From assembly GCA_022772085.1 (NCBI GenBank), contig JALFBN010000003.1, positions 62,001 through 126,000 on the forward strand: a DNA stretch of 64,000 nucleotides, written 5' to 3'. Position 1 is the stretch's first letter, and each line of letters starts with the position of its first letter. The notes beneath the pieces were generated by a model, which had not been told where the DNA came from, did not search any database, and was given only the letters and a program-made list of their open reading frames with translations. This DNA is from Porphyromonas sp. (lineage in GTDB: Bacteria > Bacteroidota > Bacteroidia > Bacteroidales > Porphyromonadaceae). Shown here piece by piece: positions 9,114 to 18,899 of this stretch. Both the position numbers and the translations under genes were made by a program.

Positions 9114-10640
9114 TTAGAATATCACTTGGTGTCGAGTTCCAGAACCATCAGAATCCAAATTGATGAAAAACACACCGACATTGGTAAAGTGATTTTCGCC
9201 TTCTGCTTTTCGGAAAATGAAGTCACTTTGTAGTCCATCGTGAGGAATTCCCCCGAAGTATTGCGGAATTTGTGATGCATAAAGAGCCCAAGCCCATACA
9301 AAGTAGTTGGCAACATCATAACCCAAAACGGCATACTTAGGATACCCTTCTAGGTTGGGTCGGTTGTACCATTTATTGTAATTCCGAGCAAAATCGATAC
9401 ACTCCTTTTGGGTTTCATCAAAATAGAATGAAGAGTATATTGTACTACCCATACTACCCACTTTTTTTCTAAAATCTATGCCATAAGACTGCCATTCGGG
9501 ATAACCAAACATATGGATGTGAGTGCTATTACCGAATTTCTTTTCGATAGACTTTATGATAATTTGCGTTGGTTCTTTTCGACCATCATTGAGCATAACG
9601 ATCGTTTCCACACCATCATCTTCAAAGCCCCAATTACCAGCTTTAGCATCATAGAAGCTACAGGTCTTGTAGGCAATTTTCTCTTGGTTAAGTCGCTTTT
9701 TGAGGGCATCTATCACGGGAGTGTGGTTCCCTGACGGATGCTCTACGAAAACAACTCTGCGTTTATATACCTTATCTGCAAAAGCCAAGGAGAGATAGGG
9801 ATAAAGATCTTTCTGAGCAGGATTCAATTGGTAGACTGCAGGGCTATACTGATTGGTCGAGTTTTGAGCAACAAAAGGAGACACATAGATCACATCACGC
9901 TTGTCTACATACTGGGCTAGCTTCTTGGTAGCAGATTCGGAGTGCCCCCCTATGATTATATTGGCAGACTTCAACTTGCCCTCATCAATGAGTTGTTGTA
10001 TCGCCTGCTCCCTCTCAGCATGAAATACTTCGATAGAGGCAGAGACCCCCCTTTCCTTTAGATTCAGGATACCCATTAGGAAGCCTTCATAGAAGTGTAC
10101 GTAGCGTGCAGGACCATTTTTGCCTACGGGTAAGAGTAGGGCAATACGAACGCTATTCTGACGTACTTCGGAATTCTGCTTAACGCTGCCAGATTCTCGC
10201 TTAAAACTTTCTTGGGCAATAATTATAATTTTACCAGCCTCTATATGGTCTGCATTTAGGCCTGGATTTAACTTTAAAATAGCCGGAACTGTTGTACCGT
10301 ATCGCCGAGCGATCGCATAGAGAGTATCCCCGGTCTCTATAATGTGTTGGATTCCTTTAGCAGGCGATGCTTCTTGTGTTCCCTTTTTTGAGGGATTAGT
10401 TTTATGGTTCTCTTTGGACGGAATAGGAATTTTCAGCTGCTCTCCGATACGAATCCCATATTCAGACCCCGGATTTAAGCGATAAATCTCCTCCTCAGAG
10501 ACTTTATATTTACGAGATATAGAGTAAACAGTCTCCTTTTCTTGTACCGTATGAACGTGAGATTGCCCCTGCGCCAAAAGTTGGGATGAAGTAAGCAAGA
10601 GTATAATGGAAAAAACTATACAAAGGAGTTTAGAACTCAT
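9114..10640 (-). CDS. LysM protein with type I periplasmic-binding-like domain
   Basis: An exported 508-residue protein. I chose the ATG at 10640 because it gives a clean signal peptide (MSSKLLCIVFSIILLLTSSQ, cut near LLA-Q); an in-frame start at 10727 would add 29 unlikely residues. Two LysM domains follow, about residues 27-73 (VHTVQEKETVYSISRKYKVS) and 98-142 (IIETGDTLYAIARRYGTTV), which bind peptidoglycan. From about residue 165 the chain (RIALLLPVGKNGPARYVHFY...) resembles a type I periplasmic-binding fold like amino-acid ABC receptors. It may hold a sensor or scaffold at the wall; the ligand is unknown. A barrel-protein gene follows closely. Confidence 0.78.
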   Translation of the reverse strand: MSSKLLCIVFSIILLLTSSQLLAQGQSHVHTVQEKETVYSISRKYKVSEEEIYRLNPGSEYGIRIGEQLKIPIPSKENHKTNPSKKGTQEASPAKGIQHIIETGDTLYAIARRYGTTVPAILKLNPGLNADHIEAGKIIIIAQESFKRESGSVKQNSEVRQNSVRIALLLPVGKNGPARYVHFYEGFLMGILNLKERGVSASIEVFHAEREQAIQQLIDEGKLKSANIIIGGHSESATKKLAQYVDKRDVIYVSPFVAQNSTNQYSPAVYQLNPAQKDLYPYLSLAFADKVYKRRVVFVEHPSGNHTPVIDALKKRLNQEKIAYKTCSFYDAKAGNWGFEDDGVETIVMLNDGRKEPTQIIIKSIEKKFGNSTHIHMFGYPEWQSYGIDFRKKVGSMGSTIYSSFYFDETQKECIDFARNYNKWYNRPNLEGYPKYAVLGYDVANYFVWAWALYASQIPQYFGGIPHDGLQSDFIFRKAEGENHFTNVGVFFINLDSDGSGTRHQVIF

Positions 10641-10683
10641 TATGTGTGATAAATTCATATGCTTTACACTTATGTCTTGGCTG

Positions 10684-10691
10684 CAAAGATA
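10684..10691 (-). promoter_or_regulatory. Putative -7 box upstream of the LysM-protein gene
   Basis: Minus-strand TATCTTTG matches TAnnTTTG. It is 44 bases before the chosen ATG at 10640, and lies inside the longer alternative reading frame, which supports the shorter start. No clear -33 box. Confidence 0.42.
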
Positions 10692-10751
10692 GTAATCACT
10701 TAGCAAAGAGCTTCTAACTTCTTCCAACTCTCTCTCCCTGAGTACACTTTA

Positions 10752-13199
10752 TCAGAGTGGATCTATATCGTAGAGAATATGGGACCGTCGAGCTTCTATC
10801 GAGGTTGCTTCTAACTGTCTCTGCATCTGAAGTAATACGGTTCTAACTTGTGAAGTAGAGTAGTGTGGATCTATTTTTAGGGTCAAATGACGGATATTCC
10901 AAAGCCGAACATAAGAAACATATGGTTTGATAGGACCCAGTACATCGGCCAGCATTGAGTGGTTCTTTAGTAGGAGCAAAAAGTGCGTTGCCACGGATAC
11001 TGCATCTTTCTCCTCTTTACTTTTGATAATTATATTGATCAAACGCTTGTAAGGAGGGAAGCCAAAAACAGAACGTTCCAAGAGTAGTGAGCGGATATAC
11101 TCATTCCTACTATGATTATTCGATTGTAGCAACAGTTGGATCAGGGGACGTTCAGGATCTTTGGTTTGTAAGATCATTTGGGAATCGGGATATTGGACTG
11201 ATAGGCGATACAACAGAGAGAAGACAAATTCATCTGTTCTAAAATCAGGAATTGCCAGCATTTGATCCAATTGTGGCACAGCAACAAGTCCTACCTCTCT
11301 AATAGATAGAATATTGGACAGCATTTGTGTGCCGACATACAGCGAAGCATCCCCCCTTTCAATCTCTTGATAGATGTTTTTTCGTTTGCTCTTGGCATTG
11401 GTTGTATCAGCATCAATACGTATGATTTTCTCTTGAGGATAGCATTCTGTCAAACACTCTTCGATACGTTCAGAGCCATAGCCGATCTTTTGTAATACCT
11501 CTTTTGGAGCACCGCAATGGGGACAAGCAGAAGGACTATCCTGATGAGTTCCGCAATAGTGGCAATTAAGGGTATTGCCTGATTGATGATATGTAAGGCT
11601 GACATCGCATTGAGGGCATCGGATGCTATTGCCACACCTCTTGCATAGAAGGTAGGGGGCATATCCACGTCTAGAACTTAAGACCAAGACCTTTTTCCCC
11701 TTCCGCAATGTATTCGAAATAGCTTGCTGTAAAGGAATGCTTAGCAATGACGCGAATCTTTGGCGTTTAGTTGCATATTCATAAGCTAAATCAACGACCT
11801 TAATTGAGGCTCTGGGAGAGGATTCAGAAGAGTATTCAGCAAGGAACTTACCTTGCTCTACATTGTAAAATGCCTCTACCGAGGGGGTAATGGAAGTTAG
11901 TAAAAGCGGAATTTTTATTTTGGTTGCCCGATAAATCAAGTAATCACGGGCATTGAATCGGGGGGTAGAGTCCTTCTGTTTGTATAGAGAATCCTGCTCT
12001 TCAGCGATGATCACTAGCTCTACTCCTCGCAGAGGAAGTAATCCCGCCATGCGATTTCCGACAAGCAATAACGGCTCATCACCTTCTAACAGACGGTAAC
12101 GCAAGGAAGCTCGCTCTCGATCAGTGAGATCGCCTGTATAGAGGAAGAGAGGCGTCTCTCTAGGAAGTCCTAGAAGCCGACATAAAACCTGCGGATCTCC
12201 CTCAACACCCTTGCTTTGAGGCAAAAGCAGTAGCACTCGTCCCCCAGAAGATAGTACCTGTGCGGCATAATGGCCAATACAATGCAGTTCATCTTCTAAA
12301 TGGGTTGCCGCATAGTAATTGGGACGATCGACCTCAAGAGAGGGAAGTGATACCAACGAATAGGCTATTGATCCTGTATGAGTAGGTTGAGGTTGTTGTA
12401 ATACACGTTCCAAAATTCCCTCTTTGAGCAATAGACTAAGCAGATGTTTTTTATTTGGATTATCACCTACGAGTGTCCGCTCTGGCACCAAATCAGCCTC
12501 CTTTTTAGAGGAGGTTTGTAGTGTAATAAGATCGTACAATAATGACAGTCGAGCCGGTCTCTTTTTATATGCTTGTATGAGTTCTTCCAATGTAGCTTCG
12601 TTTTGGTAGGGCTTGGAGAAATGTAAATACCATTCCCCGATATGTTTATTTACTCCCCGAACCTGCTCTTTAGAAGTAAATATCCCATATTGAACCAAGC
12701 GATCGAAGAGGACAAGTTTGTTGCGTCCCGGGATGTATGTTAGCAATTGGTCGAATGGAAATTTCTGCTTGTGTTGTACTCTCAGGGTCTCTAGCAATTC
12801 ATTTTCTGAGCGAGATAGTGAGGATGTGAGATCTGCTTTGTCAAAATCAATGTAGACCTCTGTTTTACTCTCGGGCAACAAGATGGGTGGAATAGCTGCA
12901 CGTACGAAGTCTCCCATCGTCGCCATATAATAAAAGGCCCCCCATGACCATGAAGCGATTTCCTCTTCACAGACAATAGGAGACCTATCGGGTAAATATA
13001 AAATGGATTTTAGTTTGGTTGAATCTACACCTTGAGGGAGTGTTTCGTCTAGAGAGGCAATAATCCCAACATAAATCCTTTTAGAGCCAAATTGCACGAC
13101 ACAGCGCATTCCGATCTCGATCTCTTCTTGATACTCAGGAGGCACGTTATAATGATAGGTTGTACCCAACTGAAGAGGGAGCAGAACGCTTGAGTACAT
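10752..13199 (-). CDS. priA: Primosomal protein N' PriA lacking helicase motor motifs
   Basis: PriA recognises abandoned replication forks and helps reload the replicative helicase. The 815 residues align in order with the family: DNA-binding N-terminus (1-110), helicase lobe 1 (about 290-460), eight-cysteine zinc region (C519 to C562: CKRCGN, CPQC, CHYC, CPHCG) and lobe 2. The motor residues are missing. Where Walker A (GVTGSGKT) should be there is ATHLEDEL (298-305), putting E304 at the lysine position; DEEH is AEEQ (399-402); SAT is SIT; and the AGRAGR motif is replaced near 666-671. The reading frame is uninterrupted, so this is not decay by frameshift. It begins 1 base after nfnB ends. 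Confidence 0.93.
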   Translation of the reverse strand: MYSSVLLPLQLGTTYHYNVPPEYQEEIEIGMRCVVQFGSKRIYVGIIASLDETLPQGVDSTKLKSILYLPDRSPIVCEEEIASWSWGAFYYMATMGDFVRAAIPPILLPESKTEVYIDFDKADLTSSLSRSENELLETLRVQHKQKFPFDQLLTYIPGRNKLVLFDRLVQYGIFTSKEQVRGVNKHIGEWYLHFSKPYQNEATLEELIQAYKKRPARLSLLYDLITLQTSSKKEADLVPERTLVGDNPNKKHLLSLLLKEGILERVLQQPQPTHTGSIAYSLVSLPSLEVDRPNYYAATHLEDELHCIGHYAAQVLSSGGRVLLLLPQSKGVEGDPQVLCRLLGLPRETPLFLYTGDLTDRERASLRYRLLEGDEPLLLVGNRMAGLLPLRGVELVIIAEEQDSLYKQKDSTPRFNARDYLIYRATKIKIPLLLTSITPSVEAFYNVEQGKFLAEYSSESSPRASIKVVDLAYEYATKRQRFASLLSIPLQQAISNTLRKGKKVLVLSSRRGYAPYLLCKRCGNSIRCPQCDVSLTYHQSGNTLNCHYCGTHQDSPSACPHCGAPKEVLQKIGYGSERIEECLTECYPQEKIIRIDADTTNAKSKRKNIYQEIERGDASLYVGTQMLSNILSIREVGLVAVPQLDQMLAIPDFRTDEFVFSLLYRLSVQYPDSQMILQTKDPERPLIQLLLQSNNHSRNEYIRSLLLERSVFGFPPYKRLINIIIKSKEEKDAVSVATHFLLLLKNHSMLADVLGPIKPYVSYVRLWNIRHLTLKIDPHYSTSQVRTVLLQMQRQLEATSIEARRSHILYDIDPL

Positions 13200-13200
13200 C

Positions 13201-14676
13201 TTACCCGGCTACTTGAGACAGATATTGGTGCATATTGCGGGCGGCTTCTCGGCCATCTCCCATTGCTAATATGACGGTAGCTCCTCCGCGAACGATATCG
13301 CCTCCTGCATACACATCAGCTAAGTCCGTTGCTCCTTTTTCATTGACTACAATTGTACCTTTTGGGCCAATCTTAAGTCCTGATATTGCATTGGGAATTA
13401 ACGGATTTGGAGAAACACCAATACTAACAATAACGACCTCTACGGGGATCTCCTCGATAGCATTTGGTGTGGGAATAGGCTTACGACGTCCAGAAGCATC
13501 AGGTTCACCGAGGTGCATTTTCTGTAAACGCATTCGGGCTACACGCCCATTTTCGTCTGCAGTATACTCAATAGGATTGTGCAGGGTGAGGAATTCAACT
13601 CCCTCCTCTTTGGCATGAACAATCTCTTCGAGACGTGCCGGCATCTCTTCTTCGCTACGACGATAAACAATCATTGCCCGTTTTGCTCCCAGTCGTTTTG
13701 CCGTACGGACACTATCCATTGCTGTATTGCCACCTCCAATTACGGCAACATTTTGTCCTCTAAATACGGGAGTTTCACTTTGATCTGCTCCGGCATTCAT
13801 CAGATTCACTCGTGTGAGGTATTCGTTAGACGACATCACACCTATGAGATTTTCTCCCGGGATATTCATAAAATTGGGCAATCCGGCTCCCGATCCAACG
13901 AATAACCCAGCAAATCCCATATCATGAAGATCTTCGTAAGATATTGTTGCACCAACAATGGTATTAGTCTCAAATTGGACGCCCATCTGTTTAAGTAATT
14001 CAATCTCAGCGTCTACAACATAATTGGGAAGACGATACTCAGGGATTCCATACTTGAGAACACCTCCAATTTCGTGGAGAGCCTCGAAAACGATCACTTC
14101 GTATCCAAATTTTGCCATATCGCCAGCAAAAGACAATCCTGCGGGTCCACTTCCCACAACTGCAACCTTTTTTCCCGTAGAGGGAGCTATTATTGGCTCC
14201 TCCACGGCTTGATGCTCTCGAGCCCAATCAGCTGCAAAGCGTTCCAAATAACCGATGGCGACAGCTTTTTTCTTCATTGAAAGATAAACACATCGGCTTT
14301 CACACTGACGTTCCTGAGGGCATACACGACCGCAAACTGCGGGCAAACTTGTTGTTTCTCGCAATGTCTTAGCTGCAGATCTGAAGTCGCCTCTCTCAAT
14401 CTCTTTGATAAAAGAAGGAATTTGGATTTCCACAGGACATCCCTCCATACAAGTAGGTTTAGCACAATCAAGGCATCGACGCGCTTCCAATAGAGCCTGC
14501 TCTTCAGTCAATCCTTGATTCACTTCTTCGGTTAGAGAGGTGATGCGATACATTGGATCCAACTCTCGCATATGGACACGATCAATGGCAGTCCGATCTT
14601 TGGGAGAGTAGGTTTTGCGCAATGCTTCTCTCCATGGCATATTGCGACGCTTCGCAATTATCTCCTTTATTTCCAT
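13201..14676 (-). CDS. nfnB: NADH-dependent ferredoxin:NADP+ oxidoreductase large subunit NfnB (GltD-like)
   Basis: A 491-residue iron-sulfur flavoprotein of the glutamate-synthase small-chain family. The N-terminal cysteine clusters (CLDCAKPTCMEGCP near residue 70; CGRVCPQERQCESRC near 115) hold two [4Fe-4S] centres. Two dinucleotide folds follow: VAVVGSGPAGLSFAGDMAKFG (about 170) for FAD and VAVIGGGNTAMDSVRTAKRLG (about 310) for NADPH. Because the neighbouring gene encodes the matching small flavoprotein, with a 5-base gap, the pair fits NfnAB, which couples NADH and reduced ferredoxin oxidation to NADP+ reduction. A plain glutamate synthase subunit is less likely since no large gltB is nearby. 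Confidence 0.86.
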   Translation of the reverse strand: MEIKEIIAKRRNMPWREALRKTYSPKDRTAIDRVHMRELDPMYRITSLTEEVNQGLTEEQALLEARRCLDCAKPTCMEGCPVEIQIPSFIKEIERGDFRSAAKTLRETTSLPAVCGRVCPQERQCESRCVYLSMKKKAVAIGYLERFAADWAREHQAVEEPIIAPSTGKKVAVVGSGPAGLSFAGDMAKFGYEVIVFEALHEIGGVLKYGIPEYRLPNYVVDAEIELLKQMGVQFETNTIVGATISYEDLHDMGFAGLFVGSGAGLPNFMNIPGENLIGVMSSNEYLTRVNLMNAGADQSETPVFRGQNVAVIGGGNTAMDSVRTAKRLGAKRAMIVYRRSEEEMPARLEEIVHAKEEGVEFLTLHNPIEYTADENGRVARMRLQKMHLGEPDASGRRKPIPTPNAIEEIPVEVVIVSIGVSPNPLIPNAISGLKIGPKGTIVVNEKGATDLADVYAGGDIVRGGATVILAMGDGREAARNMHQYLSQVAG

Positions 14677-14681
14677 TGTAT

Positions 14682-15476
14682 TTATTGACCAAGATCTTTA
14701 TAAGAACGAAGACGCATGAGTAACTCGTCAAAATCCACTTGATGGGCATCAAACTCAGGACCATCAACACAAACAAACTTCCGTTCGCCTCCGATTGTTA
14801 CTCGACAAGCTCCACACATCCCTGTGCCATCAACCATTATAGTGTTGAGTGATGCAACGGTAGGAATGTTGTGTTTAGCCGTAAGGGCTGATACGAACTT
14901 CATCATGATGGCAGGGCCAATCGTGACACATTTATCCACATGCTCTCGCTGTATGACTGACTCAATCCCTTCGGTCACAAGTCCCTTTTTTCCCAATGAT
15001 CCGTCATCAGTCATAATGATAACCTCATCACTGACCTGTTTCATCTCCTCTTCTAGGATAATGAGTTCTTTGGTGCGAGCTGCAAGTACAACGATAACCC
15101 GATTCCCTTTGGCATGAAATGCTTCGACAATAGGCAAAAGAGGAGCAACTCCAACTCCTCCACCGGCACAAACCACTGTACCTATGCGTTCGACTTCAGT
15201 TGGCCGTCCCAAAGGTCCTACGACATCATGAATATACTCTCCTTCGTTCAAATTGATAATCTTCTGAGAAGAGTTTCCAACCCCCTGCACAACCAGTGTA
15301 ATGGTTCCCTGTGTTATATCCGCACTTGCTATTGTTAGAGGGATACGTTCGCCATGAGCATCTGCTCGTACAATTACAAAGTTACCAGCACGCCTTGCCT
15401 TTGCAATCCGAGGAGCCTCGATACGCAACATAGCAACATTGGGCGAAAAGTATTTCTTCTCTACAATTAAATTCAT
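14682..15476 (-). CDS. nfnA: NfnA: sulfide dehydrogenase / DHOD-like FAD/NAD-binding subunit
   Basis: A 264-residue subunit. The N-terminal ferredoxin-reductase-like FAD domain occupies about 1-95 (RIPLTIASAD is the flavin motif), the NAD-binding domain about 98-215 (VCAGGGVGVAPLLPIVEAF), and a C-terminal [2Fe-2S] site has CGACRVTIGGERKFVCVDGP plus an earlier cysteine. Together with NfnB it would form the bifurcating NADH:ferredoxin:NADP+ transhydrogenase. The pair is followed by priA and preceded, 33 bases away, by the nuclease gene. The paralog PyrK near 34.5 kb has the same fold but a different partner. Confidence 0.86.
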   Translation of the reverse strand: MNLIVEKKYFSPNVAMLRIEAPRIAKARRAGNFVIVRADAHGERIPLTIASADITQGTITLVVQGVGNSSQKIINLNEGEYIHDVVGPLGRPTEVERIGTVVCAGGGVGVAPLLPIVEAFHAKGNRVIVVLAARTKELIILEEEMKQVSDEVIIMTDDGSLGKKGLVTEGIESVIQREHVDKCVTIGPAIMMKFVSALTAKHNIPTVASLNTIMVDGTGMCGACRVTIGGERKFVCVDGPEFDAHQVDFDELLMRLRSYKDLGQ

Positions 15477-15509
15477 TTTTCTCTCTAATGTTGTATGGTG
15501 AAGAATCGG

Positions 15510-16388
15510 TTACAATCCCGGCCAAAGATGTGAGCAATCTTTGGGAGATGTAGCCTCAACCTTTTGTTCTATTGCATCGTCTAAATTATGAAAGAAGTCG
15601 AATTGGGTATACTCTTCCAATTCATCAATGGAACAAGCTAGAGAACCGACTCCTTGCTCTTGACGACTTCGTGCCTCATGACTGATCCAAAACCCAAGAG
15701 CTCGCCACATTCCATTTTTTTCGGCCAATACGGCCATCCAATAATTTCGTGGTACGGAAATCTTCCCTCCTGCGAGAGTAGGATAAATCCCCTTGGGGGT
15801 TAGCGTTCCACCTTTGGCAATGTACATTTTATCCGTTAGTTCGGGATTCCGAGCCCATCCTTGGACAATCTCCTCCAGTTGCTGCCATGCAACTTGATTA
15901 AATGCGGCTTTTTGAGGACTCATGTTGGAATAGTAGAAAGTTTGTTTATTTGCTTCTGCTGAATAAACTCGGTCATAAGAGGCCACAAGATGTCCCCTAT
16001 CATATCCCTTAAAAGAGGTATGATCTACCTTGTATTGATTTGGAATAAATGGATCCCATCCCCAAGCATTCGTTCGTTTAACATTAACCTCTCGAGTGTG
16101 ACTATCGAAACTGAAACAAACCCATAGGGCGTGATGTTGTTTGGAGTCGTATTCAAGAGAATAGTTGACCCGCATCCCTTTTTCAACCCGATGAGTAATA
16201 AAGAAATTGCCTTCCCCTCCTCTTACCTTAGGACACTCCAATAACGCAGGATCTCCAGTGCCATCAGGGGTGTAAATCTCGGGATTCTGCTTGGGTTGAC
16301 ACCCCACAGAAAGAAATCCTAGAAGCACGAAGAGAGTCACACCTCCTCGGACCATTGCATACTCTGACCATTTCATCTTTCCATACAT
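15510..16388 (-). CDS. Lipoprotein DNA/RNA non-specific endonuclease (NucA family)
   Basis: A 292-residue secreted nuclease that should cleave DNA and RNA in the periplasm or at the cell surface. The N-terminal hydrophobic segment ends in the lipobox LSVGC (C30), so the mature protein is likely lipid-anchored. The catalytic motif DRGH is present in YDRGHLVASYD near residue 130, with the downstream NMSPQ...FNQ segment that carries the metal-binding asparagine. Length and motif order fit the family. It may help the cell scavenge nucleotides or break down extracellular DNA; this is inference. An ATG at residue 5 is an alternative start. Confidence 0.9.
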   Translation of the reverse strand: MYGKMKWSEYAMVRGGVTLFVLLGFLSVGCQPKQNPEIYTPDGTGDPALLECPKVRGGEGNFFITHRVEKGMRVNYSLEYDSKQHHALWVCFSFDSHTREVNVKRTNAWGWDPFIPNQYKVDHTSFKGYDRGHLVASYDRVYSAEANKQTFYYSNMSPQKAAFNQVAWQQLEEIVQGWARNPELTDKMYIAKGGTLTPKGIYPTLAGGKISVPRNYWMAVLAEKNGMWRALGFWISHEARSRQEQGVGSLACSIDELEEYTQFDFFHNLDDAIEQKVEATSPKDCSHLWPGL

Positions 16389-16450
16389 TCTCTATCAATC
16401 AAAAAGGAGATCCTTGTACATGCCTCCTATTTGGGATAACCATTTCTCCA

Positions 16451-16458
16451 CAAAGATA
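16451..16458 (-). promoter_or_regulatory. Putative -7 box upstream of the nuclease-nfnAB-priA run
   Basis: Minus-strand TATCTTTG matches TAnnTTTG and lies 63 bases before the nuclease ATG, in the gap after rho. No convincing -33 box is visible. Confidence 0.4.
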
Positions 16459-16595
16459 CCAAATAACCATTAGGTTTTATCTTATTACTGAAAGTATTTA
16501 ACTAAGTGTTGGTAGTATGCATAGGGACAAGAGAAACCCCTCCTGCCTATATTAGAAGCAAAAGGGGCTCTTGGATTCTATATCTCCGTATACTC

Positions 16596-18551
16596 TTAGC
16601 CATTCATGGAAGCCAAGAACTCCAAATTAGAGTCTGTAGATTCGATGCGCTGTTTTACGAATTCCATTGCTTCTATTGGATTCATATCGGATAGATATTT
16701 CCGCAAAATCCACATTCGACTGAGTGTAACGGGATCCAAAAGGAGGTCATCACGGCGAGTACTGCTTGACATGATATCCATAGCAGGGAATAGACGTTTA
16801 TTGGCAATGCGACGATCCAATTGCAATTCCATGTTCCCTGTTCCCTTAAATTCTTCAAAAATTACTTCATCCATCTTTGAACCAGTATCTGTCAAGGCTG
16901 TTGCAAGGATTGTTAAGCTACCTCCATGCTCAATATTGCGGGCGGCTCCAAAGAATCGTTTGGGCTTCTGCAGAGCATTGGCATCGACCCCACCAGAAAG
17001 CACTTTACCTGAGGCCGGTTGTACCGTATTGTACGCACGAGCCAGGCGGGTTATTGAGTCAAGAAGGATCACAACATCGTGCCCACTCTCTACCATACGC
17101 TTGGCTTTGCTTAGTACTATTTCTGCAATCTTTACGTGTCGCTCTGCAGGTTCATCGAAGGTAGAGGCAATTACTTCTGCATTAACATTGCGAGCCATAT
17201 CGGTAACTTCCTCTGGACGCTCATCAATCAATAAGATGATTTCATAAACCTCTGGGTGATTGGCTGCAATAGCATTAGCAATATCTTTGAGCAACATAGT
17301 CTTACCCGTTTTAGGTTGTGATACGATCAACCCACGTTGTCCCTTGCCAATGGGACAGAAAAGATCGACTATACGCATGGCAGTCTTATCGTATACTCCA
17401 GCTACATCCAAGCTCTCCAACTTGAATTTCTCTTCAGGGAACAGAGGTGTTAAGTGATCGAAAGGAACTCGATCCAGAATCTCCGATGGAAGTTTGCCAT
17501 TAACTCGTTCAAGAGAAGCAAAGGGGAAATACTTCTCTCCGTCTCGAGGAGGATAAATTGTACCCTCTACAACATCTCCGGATTTTAAGCCGAATGCCTT
17601 TATCTGTTGCTGAGAGAGATAAACATCATCAGGAGAGGTCAGATAGTTATAATCGGCACTTCTCAAGAATCCATAGCCATCGGGCATGATTTCAAGGACT
17701 CCGATACAGGGAAGCATCCCCTCAAAGTTGTAAAGAGGAGTCTCAGGTTCAGCATTTACCTCTGCTTTCTCCTGCTTAGATGCTTGGAGGCGATTATTCT
17801 TGTCTATACTATTCTTGTTGGACTTCTTTTCTTGTTGCTTTTGAGCATTCTCCTCTCCGCCCTTTTTTACATTAGCTTGCGGTGGGGTTATGAGAGGCAT
17901 GATTGAGTTCAGTACAGAATCCTTGGCATTGGCATTGGTAAAAACCATTTGCTTTTTGACGGATGGTGTAGTCTCAGTCTTTTGCGGAGATTCTCCCAAA
18001 GTTACACTAGGCAAAATGGGACTATCTCCGATTAGAATATCGCTACCAGAATTACTATTCTCTAATCCTTTGCTACGTTCTGAAGTTGTGGAAAGTAGCG
18101 CGGGATGTAGTTTGGACCCTACCTCTTTCGATGAAGTTGCGATCTGCTGTGCACTTTGAGCTGAAGCTGCTTCAATTGCTTTCTTACGAGCCTCGTCATC
18201 CATATCGGGAGAGAATAAACTCTTAGATTGCGTATTAGACGCAGATTCTGTTATAGGGTTATTTTTTTGCACATTGCCTTTTCCCCGATTTTTACTCTGT
18301 TGATTTTGGCTATCCCGCTCTGTTTGACTGTCGTCATTAGTGCGTCGATTACTATTTCGCTTCTCAGCTTTCATAGGAGCTGTTGGTGTATTTATCGCCT
18401 CTGCCTGGAGCTCTGCCTGAAAGTCTAGTATAGCGTAAATAAGGGTGTCTCTATCTGAGGGGATGGGGGACATACCCAACTGCTGAGCAATAGTGCGTAA
18501 TTCCTCATTTTCTTTGTTTCCGAGAGAAACAATTGTGTATTTCGTCTGCAT
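16596..18551 (-). CDS. rho: Transcription termination factor Rho with long disordered insert
   Basis: Hexameric RNA translocase that ends transcription. I chose the ATG at 18551 ([10 protein letters not shown], 651 residues); another in-frame start at 18605 adds 18 residues. Residues 1-48 form the helical Rho N-domain, about 51-272 are a low-complexity stretch rich in N, S, Q, K and E, the cold-shock RNA-binding domain follows near 278-350 ([15 protein letters not shown]), and the ATPase core has P-loop SQPKTGKT (about 411-418) and [13 protein letters not shown]. coli Rho is 419 residues, so the insert explains the excess. Rho of Bacteroides is known to carry such a disordered insert. A 295-base upstream gap may hold a leader. 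Confidence 0.96.
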   Translation of the reverse strand: MQTKYTIVSLGNKENEELRTIAQQLGMSPIPSDRDTLIYAILDFQAELQAEAINTPTAPMKAEKRNSNRRTNDDSQTERDSQNQQSKNRGKGNVQKNNPITESASNTQSKSLFSPDMDDEARKKAIEAASAQSAQQIATSSKEVGSKLHPALLSTTSERSKGLENSNSGSDILIGDSPILPSVTLGESPQKTETTPSVKKQMVFTNANAKDSVLNSIMPLITPPQANVKKGGEENAQKQQEKKSNKNSIDKNNRLQASKQEKAEVNAEPETPLYNFEGMLPCIGVLEIMPDGYGFLRSADYNYLTSPDDVYLSQQQIKAFGLKSGDVVEGTIYPPRDGEKYFPFASLERVNGKLPSEILDRVPFDHLTPLFPEEKFKLESLDVAGVYDKTAMRIVDLFCPIGKGQRGLIVSQPKTGKTMLLKDIANAIAANHPEVYEIILLIDERPEEVTDMARNVNAEVIASTFDEPAERHVKIAEIVLSKAKRMVESGHDVVILLDSITRLARAYNTVQPASGKVLSGGVDANALQKPKRFFGAARNIEHGGSLTILATALTDTGSKMDEVIFEEFKGTGNMELQLDRRIANKRLFPAMDIMSSSTRRDDLLLDPVTLSRMWILRKYLSDMNPIEAMEFVKQRIESTDSNLEFLASMNG

Positions 18552-18605
18552 ATAAATGTATTTGCTTTTCAAAGAAGCGAGCTTTCTCTTCAGAACATCT
18601 CGCAT

Positions 18606-18899
18606 CTACATCTGAACATAATGAACTAATGATTAGTACCACAACAGCGAATGGGTTTATCCGACCGAAAAAAGCCATCCTCCACGCAAAAAATCTCCTC
18701 TCTCAAGAAGAAAACAATCCCCTAATTCAAAGAAATGTAGGCTATGCTATAAAGATGGATACGAAGCCTAAGACTCCCTATTTAATGCCATTGGTAGTAT
18801 CGCACTACAAATATACAACACAAATTTCAAATAAAAGGCAAACAGCTTAGTTGTCGAGCGAACTAAAGGGACGATACAAACACTCCTAATCCCTCTGGA
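18606..18899 (-). promoter_or_regulatory. Intergenic region with possible rho promoter and leader
   Basis: This gap separates rho from the upstream sigma-factor gene. Minus-strand TATATTTG at 18815-18808 fits TAnnTTTG and has TTTG 23 bases before it, slightly beyond the usual 19-21 spacing. If used, it would give a leader of over 200 bases, room for the self-control often seen at rho genes. A short hairpin (TTAGTT/AACTAA arms, about 18848-18867) may serve the sigma-factor transcript. No reading frame here looks coding. Confidence 0.3.

Noticed and set aside
16606-17247. 213-codon plus-strand frame opposite rho
   Set aside because: It is the mirror of the conserved rho ATPase core, has no family resemblance and no promoter.
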